Positions 1 to 7,764 of a DNA stretch of 19,382 nucleotides are shown in pieces. Source of the DNA: Haliscomenobacter sp. GTDB lineage: Bacteria; Bacteroidota; Bacteroidia; Chitinophagales; Saprospiraceae. The position numbers and the translations under genes were made by a program. The stretch lies in NCBI GenBank assembly GCA_016713275.1, contig JADJPL010000009.1, positions 1 to 19,382 on the forward strand. The letters run 5' to 3'. The notes beneath the pieces are model-generated. The model did no database searches. It had not been told where the DNA came from and worked only from the letters and a program-made list of their open reading frames with translations. Positions within the stretch are counted from its first letter, which is position 1. The number at the start of each line of letters is the position of its first letter.

Positions 1-1100
1 GTAGCGAAATGATTTGGGAAAATTCGTAACTTTTTGGCATGAAACTACAACTGAGCACGGAAGAGATCAAAGAGTTGCAACGGATCCAGAAGAAGGATCG
101 GTTTCATCGCCGCCGGTTTATCAAAGCGACGGTTCTTCTGATGCTCCACCGGGGTTTGTCCATGGAAGATATTCAAATGAGCCTGACCCTGGATGACAAT
201 ACGATCAAGCGTTATGTGAAAGCCTTCCAGGAAAAGGGACTAAAGCGGTATATGGAAGATGGGTATGTTCCTTACAGCGGCAAATTGACCCAAGCGCAGG
301 AACAAGCCCTGTCTGACCACCTGGACGAATATCTGTACATAGACGCCAAAGCCATTTGTGACTATGTTAAGCAGACCTTCCGGGTAAGATATACCATCTC
401 CGGGATGCGGGATGTGTTGCACCGCCTGGGCTTTGTTTACAAACAAACCAAAGCGGTTCCCAGTAAAGCCGATGAAGCGCAACAGCGCGCTTTTTTGGAA
501 GAAACCTTACCGGAATTGCTCGAAGAGGTAGCGGCCGGGAATGCGGAAGTTTACTTTGCTGATGGTACGCATCCTACGCACAATACCAAGACAGGCCGGG
601 GCTGGATCCGCAAGGGCCAGGATTTTGAAATTGATTGCAACAGCGGCCGCAAGCGCGTCAATATCAATGCCGCAATCCGGGCAACCAAACCAGAGCATCT
701 GGCCTATGATGTGGCTGAGTGCATCAACGCCCAATCAACCCAACGGCTTTGCCGGAAGCTGTTAAAAAAGCACCCCGGGAAAACGATCTATCTGGTGTGC
801 GATAATGCAGGCTACAATCGCTGCGCCTGGCTGCAGGATTGGGCAGTTGGCCAGCGCATTGAATTTGTATTCCTGCCGACCTATTCCCCCAACTTGAATT
901 TGATTGAGCGGCTCTGGCGCTTCTTGCGAAAAGAAGTGCTCCATTCCATTTACTACGATACCTACGCCAAGTTTCGCCAGGCCATCATCCATTTTTTAGA
1001 AAATGTCAAAGAACATAGAAACGAATTGCGAAAACTACTGACCTTGAACTTCCGGACAGTGGGTAATTCCTCTTTTCATTTAGCCCAAACCACTTCGTGA
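1..1100 (+). mobile_element. IS630-family insertion sequence, left tip probably cut by window edge
   Basis: One transposase gene lies between imperfect terminal inverted repeats. The left repeat CGAAATGATTTGGG is at 5-18 and the right repeat CCCAAACCACTTCG is at 1084-1097; they match at 12 of 14 positions as inverted copies. IS630 elements insert at TA and duplicate it. The sequence right of the element reads GATGGG then TATATAGC, and the second copy of this region (from 14527) runs through TATATAGC without an element, which puts the right boundary at about 1104. The left repeat may extend a few bases beyond the window, so the TA duplication cannot be checked. The element interrupts the secreted-protein X gene. 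Confidence 0.85.
39..1100 (+). CDS. IS630-family transposase (DD34E), intact
   Basis: This 353-residue protein is full length for an IS630 transposase, which cuts and rejoins DNA at the element ends and inserts it at TA. The first ~135 residues form the helix-turn-helix DNA-binding part (a segment near 40-65 with LSMEDIQMSLTLDDNTIKRY, then a winged-helix-like second half). The catalytic DDE triad is visible as D175 in FADGTHP, D255 in VCDNAGYN and E290 in NLIERLW; the 34-residue D-to-E spacing is the IS630 signature. It starts at ATG 39, just inside the left inverted repeat, and ends inside the right one, as usual for a compact element. No frameshift is present, unlike many neighbours. It is the only real plus-strand gene in the window. 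Confidence 0.95.
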   Translation: MKLQLSTEEIKELQRIQKKDRFHRRRFIKATVLLMLHRGLSMEDIQMSLTLDDNTIKRYVKAFQEKGLKRYMEDGYVPYSGKLTQAQEQALSDHLDEYLYIDAKAICDYVKQTFRVRYTISGMRDVLHRLGFVYKQTKAVPSKADEAQQRAFLEETLPELLEEVAAGNAEVYFADGTHPTHNTKTGRGWIRKGQDFEIDCNSGRKRVNINAAIRATKPEHLAYDVAECINAQSTQRLCRKLLKKHPGKTIYLVCDNAGYNRCAWLQDWAVGQRIEFVFLPTYSPNLNLIERLWRFLRKEVLHSIYYDTYAKFRQAIIHFLENVKEHRNELRKLLTLNFRTVGNSSFHLAQTTS

Positions 1101-1104
1101 TGGG

Positions 1105-1258
1105 TATATAGCTTAAAAATGTTAGCCGAATCAAATACCATATAGGCGCTGGGCTTATCACTGTTATACCATTTACCGGTGAGGCCCTGGCTAAATACTG
1201 GGGTAAAAGCGCTTAATATGATCATGGTCCCAAAAAAAATCGCGCGTCCTGGTTGCAT
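1105..1258 (-). pseudogene. secreted protein X-1, N-terminal remnant cut by IS630
   Basis: Starts at ATG 1258-1256 with a clear signal peptide (MQPGRAIFFGTMIILSAF, cleavage likely after PVFSQ), followed by mature sequence beginning GLTGKWYNSDKP. After about 44 residues the reading frame runs into the IS630 right end and stops there in HHEVVWAK. The same gene continues uninterrupted in the duplicate block at 14690-13892, so this is an insertion-inactivated copy. The family is not recognised; the GKWYNS start recalls small secreted or lipocalin-like proteins, but that is only a resemblance. It lies about 105 bases downstream of TlpA-1 on the same strand. Confidence 0.7.
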
Positions 1259-1362
1259 AAGCAATTCGAATTATGGTGTTAAGAAATAAACCCTTGCCGT
1301 TCATGCTGGCGTTCCCGCTCAAAACGAACTGGCCAAAGGCGCCCTGTTCGCTGGATAATACC

Positions 1363-2522
1363 TCAATGCTTCAAAAGGACTTCGAGGGGAGGATGAAGAA
1401 ACAATAGCTTTCCTCTTCCGAGAACAGTAAGGTATGAGGAACTCCTGCACAGAAGAACCTTTTTAAGATGGTTTCCTTTTGTTCCGGCAGGATCAACCCC
1501 TGCGATTCAGGGTATTTGATCTTCTTGCAACGCTTTTTTTCCAATCCGAAGGTTGTCGTCCAATATAAAACCGACAATTTGAATGTTGTTTGCCAGGATT
1601 TCGGCATAGTGTTGTTTCAGCGTTTGGTTTTTCTCCGGCACTGGCGAACTAGCTTGCCCAAAAAAATCGACTAAGATTTTCTTTCCCTTATATCTCAAAA
1701 ATGCTTGCCGTATTCAGGGTATCTCCGTCGATGCCTCCATAATCGAAATGATAGAAGTCGGTCCCGGGCCTTCGTTGAGACAGGTCAATCAAATCCCTAA
1801 CAACTTCTCCTGCGGCGGTTCCAGACCCCGAACCTGGCGGATCAAACTATCCATGTACACGGGCGAAGGGAAAAAATACCCCCCCGCACAACGCAGAAGG
1901 GCCAAACCACAGGGGCACGGCACCGCACGGGCGCACGCGCCCCCGGCGCCCCCCCCGAGCCCGGGCGGGGGCCCCCGAGCCCACCCCCGGGGGCCGTGTT
2001 GGACCTTTTTTTAAGCTGGGGAACATAATTGTTTAAAATCGGATAGCCAGGGCCGTGTCGGTACGTAGCATGGCTAAACGATTGAAACCCTGGCTTTCCG
2101 AAGCGCTCCAGGGAAAAAGCAATACCAGCTTCCGGGGAATCCTGTAGGCCAATAGCGGTCCGCCACAGAGAGTCCAGCCGGCTGCCTTCCACTTTTGAAA
2201 TTCCATCCTCCCAGAAAGGCGATGCGAACGGGCTGGTCCTTGTCTTTAAAAAACGGGAAAGTATACTTGGCCCTGTTCATACCCAGCTCCAATGAGGTTT
2301 GGGTTGCGGGGGTTGTGCATCCAACCGTAAATGGTTCCAGGGATAGGCTATCGAGTTTGGCCCTGATTCGAGAAGGTAAAACATCAGCTTCTCGCTGCTC
2401 TGGTTGGCGATCTGAATGGGACAGGCGCCCGGTAGTTGCGCAATGGCCTTCGTGGAAAGGCCGCAATGGAAGAGCAAGCAGGCCCAAAAGGCAGCGTCCG
2501 CATGCGACGAAGGGGGTTTCAT
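1363..2522 (-). pseudogene. TlpA-like secreted thioredoxin (TlpA-1), frameshifted and disrupted
   Basis: Read across several frameshifts, this is a secreted TlpA/AhpC-type thiol-disulfide oxidoreductase of about 380 residues. The start is ATG 2522 (MKPL/MKPP), followed by a signal peptide ending near KAIAQ and a mature start LPGACPIQIANQSSEK. The N-terminal half is an unnamed domain shared with TlpA-2 and TlpA-3 (motif EGSRLDSLWRTAIGLQDS). The C-terminal half is a thioredoxin fold: GDTLNTASIF, then KILVDF, the active-site region, KNQTLKQHYAEILANNIQIV, and a cis-proline region VPHTLLFSE. It ends LLKH-TGA at 1365-1363, as TlpA-3 does. The WCxxC site is broken by indels here (near 1640-1650) but intact in TlpA-2. 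A GC-rich insertion (1879-2003) interrupts the middle. It is either a decayed copy or badly sequenced. Confidence 0.75.
1879..2003. other. GC-rich low-complexity insertion absent from the duplicate copy
   Basis: About 125 bases made almost wholly of G and C (for example GCGCCCCCGGCGCCCCCCCC) sit inside TlpA-1. In the duplicate at 15281-15311 the flanking sequences GGGCGAAG and GGCCGTGTTGGACC are almost adjacent, with only a run of A's and ATGG between them. The insert leaves one minus-strand frame open as a Gly/Pro/Ala/Arg-rich stretch, which is expected by chance at such composition. It is either an insertion or a consensus or assembly artefact. Confidence 0.6.
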
Positions 2523-2870
2523 GGAGCTTGGTTTTGGCGTTAAAAGTTGAGAACCAACTACCTTCCTAAACGCCATGGGGTTCCGGATTATTCTGGAATT
2601 CGCTTTTTTAAAGTTCCAGGCCTACAGGCGTAGAGGTTACTCCCCACGGTTGGGGATTGCCTCAAAAGACCGGTCTTGCCCATGAGGCGAAGCTTTCTTC
2701 ACCCTACTGACATTTTAGAAAGATGCTGTCCAGCCCCTATTGTAACGGCCAAATTTATTTGGCCCCGTGTGCAGTTTTCCCCATGCTTCCGCCAAATAAA
2801 TTTGGCGGTTACAGACGCTAAGCCCAAAAATGTCCTGCGGCATGGGCATAGTCTGCCAACCGGCAGCCCC
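2523..2870. other. 348-base spacer between ATPase copy A and TlpA-1, no gene
   Basis: I see no convincing coding sequence. The stretch is conserved in the duplicate block (about 15839-16183). It holds a small hairpin TTCCGGA-TTAT-TCTGGAA at 2581-2598, conserved in both copies, and a long inverted repeat at 2742-2812 described separately. It probably contains the end of the ATPase transcript and the promoter of TlpA-1, but I could not place promoter boxes. Confidence 0.5.
2742..2812. repeat. long inverted repeat (22-bp arms), terminator- or REP-like
   Basis: The left arm at 2742-2763 (GTAACGGCCAAATTTATTTG...) and the right arm at 2791-2812 are reverse complements with one mismatch, separated by 27 bases. 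Each arm also holds an internal AAATTTATTT core. The duplicate block has the same structure at 16054-16124, with a more degraded right arm. It lies just downstream of the ATPase/nuclease stop codon, which fits a terminator, but there is no clear T-tract; it could instead be a dispersed palindromic repeat. Confidence 0.7.
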
Positions 2871-4432
2871 CTACATCCCCAGCAAAATCACCTCTTTCCC
2901 ATCCACCTCGTGTACTTCCCTGCGGATGCGCGTCTCCCAGGGCAGCTCTTCCGACGTTTTTTTCTCGAACAGGATCAGGTAGCCTTGCTTTTGGCCGAGT
3001 TTGTCCATATAGCGGGCCAGCTGCTGCAAGCCATCCGGTTCGGACCGGGCGTTGTGATGCATCTTGAGCTCAATGGGAAAGACCTGATCTTGCCAGAACA
3101 CCGCCAGATCCGTGCGGCCGTTGCCGATCGCCATCTCCCGCTCGATTCGGCCGCCGCCGTTGAGGCTGCGCTGCAGGAAGGCCACGAGCAGCAGCTGATG
3201 CCCTGCTTCCTTATACTGAAAGCGCTCCAGCCAGGATTCGGAATGCCAGCGATAGAAATCCACAAAGGCGTTCAGCAGCAGGTCCATATCCAGCGCGCCG
3301 CCGGGGCGCAGGTACCAGGACGTTTGCGCGAGGTCCTGGTTGATGCCATACTGAAGGGAAGAGTTGAGGATTTGGGTAATAATTTCCCGATAGATCGGGT
3401 TGGCAAAGGAATAGGGCCATCCGCACTAATGATCCCCAGATCGCGGCAATACCGCATGGCGTCATCAAATCCGTCAAGGCCGGTGCCTCGCCGTTGATTA
3501 TGCTCAGAACAATGGGCCGCACCCGGGGTCGTTGATCTTGTCGGTCAGGCTGTCCAGGTGGGTTTGCCGTTGTTCGATGAGCCGCTCCTTGGCGATGTCC
3601 ACCATCTCCGCAGTAATGGCGCGCGTATAGTCGTTTTTGAGTATCCTGGCCACGATCTCGTTGGCCAGGGCGTTGGTCAGCCAGGGCTGTCCGCAGGAAT
3701 AGGCGTACAATCGTTCAAAAACAGCCGCTGAAAAAACCTGCCCGGTATCCTGGGTATGCTGATCCAGCAACGCACGTACCTCTTCCCGGGTGAAAACCGG
3801 GAGAAAAAAGGACTCAGCCTTGACATTAAACGGCGATCCCGCCCCGATCGACGGATTATCCGCCCGGGCACGGAGGCGGTACTCCCGGATATCGCGCAGG
3901 CCAACCAGCGCTACCGATTGCGGAAAATGGCGCGGGCGCGTCTGAAAGCCGTCTCTGAGCTGCCTCAAGGTAGAAATGAGCACATCGTCGTAAAGGGCGT
4001 CTACCTCATCCAGCAGCAGCACCAGCGGTTTGGGCAGCGCTTTGCACCAGTCGGCGAGGTACTGTCTCAACAACTGGGCACTTGCCGGGTAGGCATACGG
4101 ATCCGGAGGCATGTCCTCCTCCTTCAGAAAAATAGCCGCCGTTTGATACAGCGACCGGATGAACAGGCCGTTGGCATCTTCCACCGAAATGCTGGGGTAC
4201 CCTGCCGATTCCAAAGAACACACCGTGGCCACATACGTCCCTTCCTGGTTCAGCCGGTGAGCCAGGGAGTGCAGGAACGTCGTCTTGCCCGTTTGCCTCG
4301 GCGCATGAATGACAAAGTATTGCTTCGCTTCGATCAGCCGCATGATATCTTCCAAATACGTCCGAAACGGATTCACCATATAGTGGTCTTCCGGGTACAC
4401 AGTCCGGTGGTATTGAAGAAGCGTCGTTTCAC
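2871..4432 (-). CDS. AAA-like ATPase with C-terminal PD-(D/E)XK nuclease domain, copy A (one or more frameshifts)
   Basis: This ATPase/nuclease of about 520 residues is the best-preserved of three copies. It starts at GTG 4432 (VKRRFFNTTG; copy B has ATG at this codon). The ATPase half has a Walker A in HAPRQTGKTTFL near residue 45-50 and a Walker B in LVLLLDEVDAL. It runs open to about 3504, then a 1-base shift at CCCGGG near 3515 moves it into the frame of PIVLSIINGEAP. The C-terminal half carries a PD-(D/E)XK core: GRIEREMAIGNGRTDL, then FPIELK (D...ExK), near 3160-3060. It ends VILLGM-TAG at 2871. Such AAA-like ATPase plus nuclease proteins are common multicopy genes in Bacteroidota, and their cellular role is not settled; some may act in mobility or defence. 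The gene interrupts TlpA-4. Confidence 0.8.
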
Positions 4433-4434
4433 AA

Positions 4435-4472
4435 CCCTAAAAATACGACAATTTTGGGGATTTGCGGAGGGG
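4435..4472 (-). repeat. conserved hairpin and 5' edge of the ATPase/nuclease unit, copy A
   Basis: Just before the start codon, the arms 4435-4444 (CCCTAAAAAT) and 4450-4459 (AATTTTGGGG) pair around the loop ACGAC with one mismatch and one G-T pair. They are followed by GATTTGCGGAGGGG to 4472. The same block precedes copy B at 13770-13806, and the flanks diverge immediately beyond it. It is therefore part of the repeated unit. It could be a 5' UTR hairpin controlling translation, a terminator for the upstream gene, or a recombination end. Confidence 0.65.
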
Positions 4473-4539
4473 GATTCTTGCCGTAGAGGGCCGTCTGTTC
4501 TGCACTCAGGGTGGAGGTGTACAGAGGCAGTTGGAGGAA

Positions 4540-4627
4540 GGCTTTGAGTAACCGCGTTAATAGACAGCAAAGAATACAGAAAGAAAAATAATAGGCACAG
4601 CGTCTGCCTGCGACGAAGGGGTTTCAT
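4540..4627 (-). pseudogene. TlpA-4 remnant: signal peptide of a fourth TlpA-like gene
   Basis: ATG 4627 begins MKPLRRRQTLCLLFFFLY, a strong signal peptide ending near INAVTQ. The start codon context (CATGAAACCCCTTCGTCGCA) matches the starts of TlpA-1 and TlpA-2. After about 30 residues the likeness to the paralogues fades (SLPPTASVHLHPECR may be the start of the mature part), and the sequence runs into the conserved hairpin of ATPase copy A. The remainder of the gene is absent. It lies directly downstream of the VKOR gene, so the ancestral order was probably TlpA-3, VKOR, TlpA-4, all linked to the peptide cluster. Confidence 0.55.
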
Positions 4628-4715
4628 GGAGCATGGTTTTGAGGGTAGCTCAGTCATAATAAATCACTTGTAGGCGTTGAGCTTCTAATTTTCGCATAAA
4701 AAACCATGTAGAAAG

Positions 4716-6302
4716 CTATAGCAAAAATTCAATGTCCTCAACACTGTATCCTTTTGGTAGGATTATTCCATCAACAATGATGGACGGTGTGTGAAGGATC
4801 TTAACGGAATCTAACCAATTTCTCTGTGCAAGGAGTAATTGATCTGCCTTTGCAAAGACAAAATTTGTAATTGGATTAGTAAAGTCTATAAACTTATAAA
4901 TGGACTTTTCTCTTACATACCAATGCGTAAGGATTTTTCGAAATTTATGTTGATCGCCATTTACTTGCAGAAAGTAAGATGCCATTTTTTGGCAAACATC
5001 GTAGGTCTTCGTTTCTTTTTTATCAACAGAATCAGTAAACAAAACAATTCTAACCTCAATTTCATCTTCCCTAGACTCTAATAGTAGTTTATCGAGATGC
5101 GAATATGCGATACGACAAGGAGGGCAAAAAGGACTTAGAACTATGCATATATGTTTTTTTGCACGGTTAGAATTTCCAAAAATTTTAAATCCAATATCTT
5201 CCGGCACCAAGACAGGATCAGGATTCGATTTCAGTTGATCGATTACTTTTGGATCATATTTAACGGCCCCGATGCTTAGCAATAAGCCTCTTATTTTCAG
5301 GGCATTTTCAAGTCCCATTCTAATTCTTTGAATGAATAGAAAAGAAATTAAACCGGCAATTATAAACAAAATAATGAGATCGGTTTCCGGAAGACTTTTC
5401 TCAAATCCCAAATTAATAAGGATGAAAAACTCCCCAACAAAAATCAATAAGGTAATCAAGCAAAAAGGGCACCAACTTTTAGAAACGATTTTTTGGAAAT
5501 AGAGTGAGTAAGGAACAAATGCCAAAGCTGGGGCATTTAAAAAAGCCAGAAGGGGAGGCAGTTCTCTGGTATTTCTAAATTCAAGAAGAATCAGAACTAT
5601 TCCTGCCAAGAAGTAAATGCATCCCATTTCCGCCCAGGAAAAACTGAAAAAAGAACTTTTTTTAGTCTTTTTTAAAATATTAGCACAAGAAGACCCAAGC
5701 ATATGGCAAGTTGAAGAAAAAAAAGCATTGTCTAAAAAATATTCGGAAAACAGAAGAAAAAGGCTAAGCCCTAAACCAAAAATTTTTATTAGGAACAGCA
5801 GCGAGGTGAGTGGAGATTCATAAAAATAAACATCGAAAAAACCAGGAGGAACAAACCTAGCAAGACAGAAATAAATCGATTTAATCTCATTGTATGATAG
5901 GCAGGGGTTCTAAAATAGCCTTTTCTGCTGGGTTTTATGGGGAATCAGAACATTCCCTGTAAACCTCGACAGAAAATGCTCTAAATCATATTTCTCATAC
6001 TTCTGGTCTTGTGAATAACAATATACTTGTGAACCCATTATTTTTTTCACAAGCAAAAACTTGTAATCACCTTCTTTTACCTGGACGATAAATGGGGTTG
6101 GGAGTTGATCAAGCAACGGGAATTTTTCAGGTGTGACCCAAATTAGGCTGGAATCCACATTAAAATGCTTCAGAGCTTGTTCAATGCTCTTCAGGCTCCC
6201 TTTATAGGGATATCTCAGAAGAAAGTTTAAAGCCTCCTCATATGCATCAGGAATACCAAAGCGTTCCAATATGTGGGAAATAAAATAAGTAAAAGCTACC
6301 AT
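4716..6302 (-). CDS. C39-like / VKOR / thioredoxin fusion protein, interrupted by an in-frame TAG
   Basis: One continuous frame of 529 codons from ATG 6302 to TAG 4716 matches the C39-VKOR-thioredoxin architecture, apart from a TAG at codon 131 (5912-5910). Residues 1-130 resemble a C39 peptidase fold (YPYKGSLKSI, LPTPFIVQV, YKFLLVKK) but lack the catalytic Cys and His, so this part is a peptide-binding rather than a cleaving domain. After the TAG comes a multi-span membrane VKOR domain with loop cysteines CHMLGSSC (about 5718-5685), WAEMG, and the redox pair WCPFC (Cys codons 5471-5469 and 5462-5460). Then follows a thioredoxin domain with SPFCPPCR and the cis-proline motif TPSIIVDG. VKOR passes electrons to quinone and reoxidises its partner thioredoxin, driving disulfide formation in secreted proteins. 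The start is 1 base from the TlpA-3 stop, so the two are co-transcribed. The TAG may be an error, a mutation or readthrough. Confidence 0.8.
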
Positions 6303-6303
6303 C

Positions 6304-7363
6304 TCAATGCTTCAGAAGGTCTTCTATTGTAGGATTAATTAACAAAAGCTCTCCTTTAGGGGAGAAAAGCAGCGAACACGGAATAGCGTAGCAATTGAAA
6401 ACCCGCTGAATTTTTTTTAATTCGCTACCAGGATTAAGCCCTGAGGCCACGGCAGTTCGTCTTCCGCCAGCGCGTTTTCCCAAGCTGGAGCTTTTTCGTC
6501 CAGGGAAATTCCAAGTATCTGAATATTCCTTGCCCGGAGCGCTGCATAGCGCTCTTTTAGGGTTTTATTCTTTGCTCTACAAGGCTTGCACCAACTCGCC
6601 CAGAAATCGACCAGGACTTTATCGCCGCTTTGACTTACAAAAACTCCGAAGTGTTCAGTGTATCTCCTGCTTGACTGGTAAACGGAAAATGAACCATTTG
6701 AGAACCGAGTCTAAGGCGGGACAGGCTTGTCAGATCATTTAACAGATCAATATTCGGAGGATTAAACTTGGAAACCAAGTGTATAATACTATCGGTGTAA
6801 ATAGGAGAAACAAATGTTATTCTCCTCAAATTGAGGACATGGTAATTCAAAAACCGGACAGCCAAAATGGTGTCCTTACTCAACATGGAAGTAAACTCAT
6901 TAAAACACCAATTTTCATATTTCTCCTTTACCGAAATAAAAGCGGAGTCGCCGGAACTTCTACTCGCACAATTTTCAACATTTTTAATCAAAGAATCCTG
7001 AATAGATACAGCTACTCGCCAGATGGAATCCAGCTTGCTTCCTTCAACAAGAAATTCACGTCCTCCCCCAAACAGTATCTTTACAGGCCTGCTTTTGTCT
7101 TTAAAAAACAGAAGGCGTGATTTGGATTTTTGGTATCCAGCTGCAACAACGATCGATCGGTGGTTATGTTAAAGCAGCCAAATGCATCTTTGTCAATGCG
7201 GATACTATCAAGGAGTTTACCTTTGATTGTTAAATAAAATGTTTCAACTTCTTTAGCCTTATTTACAATCTGAATCTCGCAGCTCTCTGAGCTGTCAGAG
7301 ACGAAATCCATGTTGTCCAACCAAAGGTTGTTTTGCAATTATTAAAAGCAGAAATGGTTTCAC
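6304..7363 (-). CDS. TlpA-like secreted thioredoxin (TlpA-3), frameshifted
   Basis: A paralogue of TlpA-1 and TlpA-2 lying between the peptide gene and the VKOR gene. The likely start is GTG 7363 (VKPFLLLIIAKQ, signal-like); a frameshift near 7335 leads into DNMDFVSDSSESC. The shared N-terminal domain shows FCFLKTKAG, EGSKLDSIWRVAVSIQDS and a long helical middle, partly in another frame between 7080 and 6990. The thioredoxin half begins GDTLNTSEF and, after a shift near 6640, reads DKVLVDFWASWCKPCR (Cys codons 6590-6588 and 6581-6579), then RNIQILGISLDEKAPAWENA and AIPCSLLFSPKGELLLINP. It ends LLKH-TGA at 6306-6304. With an intact WCKPC it should act as a periplasmic thiol-disulfide exchanger, probably the soluble partner of the VKOR protein. 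It is AT-rich compared with TlpA-1. Confidence 0.75.
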
Positions 7364-7475
7364 TACACCTGCTACGGATAGGTCTCAAAACATCACCCCC
7401 TGTTCTTTCGTCAAAAGAAAGAAACAGAAACTATAAAAAATGGGTATAATGACGTTTACAAGCATTGTTATAGGG

Positions 7476-7527
7476 TTATGACTATAATAGCTACGCTAAT
7501 AAAAAGGAGTAACTACTATAGTCATAA
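7476..7527. terminator. 15-bp inverted repeat between the peptide gene and TlpA-3
   Basis: The arms 7476-7490 (TTATGACTATAATAG) and 7513-7527 (CTACTATAGTCATAA) pair at 14 of 15 positions around a 22-base loop. It begins about 20 bases after the peptide stop codon. There is no T-run on the minus-strand side, so a simple factor-independent terminator is not certain. It could be an attenuator or RNA-stability element giving more peptide transcript than downstream redox-gene transcript. Confidence 0.6.
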
Positions 7528-7545
7528 AAGGATTTTACCGTTAGA

Positions 7546-7764
7546 TTAATGAGCAATAGTTGCCCTGCATGTCCAACATTTTTCCTCATCTTCGCAATTA
7601 AGTAACCAAGTACCATCTTGACAATCACGGCTTTCTGTGCATCCACTCGTGGACGTGCAGGTATCGTAAATGTCGCAAACGGGATCAGCGACGCCGCCTA
7701 AAATCAACCTTGCTTGCTCATCGCTTAATGGTTCAAAGGTTTCTAAGATTTCTTTTTTCTCCAT
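7546..7764 (-). CDS. GG-leader cysteine-rich secreted peptide precursor
   Basis: A 72-residue precursor with a double-glycine leader of 24 residues: MEKKEILETF, then LSDEQARLILGG (residues 13-24). The core from V25 to H72 has seven cysteines at 30, 36, 42, 48, 57, 63 and 66, with an exact C-x5-C-x5-C-x5-C start and a C-x5-C-x2-C end. The core is acidic (ten Asp/Glu against three Lys/Arg) and rich in Ser/Thr in its first half. Leaders of this kind are recognised and cut after GG by C39 ABC transporters, and that transporter and its HlyD partner are encoded just upstream. ATG 7764 is chosen over the GTG at 7803 because it gives a leader of normal length; a GAGGT lies at 7788-7784, rather far upstream. 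The product may be a bacteriocin or signalling peptide; its activity is unknown. Confidence 0.85.
   Translation of the reverse strand: MEKKEILETFEPLSDEQARLILGGVADPVCDIYDTCTSTSGCTESRDCQDGTWLLNCEDEEKCWTCRATIAH

Noticed and set aside
1842..2192. Gly/Pro/Ala-rich peptide encoded through the GC-rich insert
   Set aside because: The open frame follows from the near-pure GC composition, which lacks stop codons; absent from the duplicate copy.
2676..3497. Long plus-strand ORF (273 codons) opposite the ATPase copy A 3' end
   Set aside because: It is antisense to a well-recognised nuclease domain and has no family features or signal; an opposite-strand shadow.
3756..4547. Long plus-strand ORF (263 codons) opposite the ATPase domain
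   Set aside because: Antisense to Walker A and B motifs; Arg-rich composition typical of a shadow frame.
5910..6302. Active C39 leader peptidase
   Set aside because: The fold is recognisable but the catalytic Cys (DCGP) segment and the HF histidine are absent; only the ABC transporter copy keeps them.
7546..7764. Lanthipeptide or radical SAM thioether peptide (regular cysteine spacing)
   Set aside because: No LanM/LanB/LanC or radical SAM gene is visible in the window; VKOR and thioredoxins point to disulfides instead.
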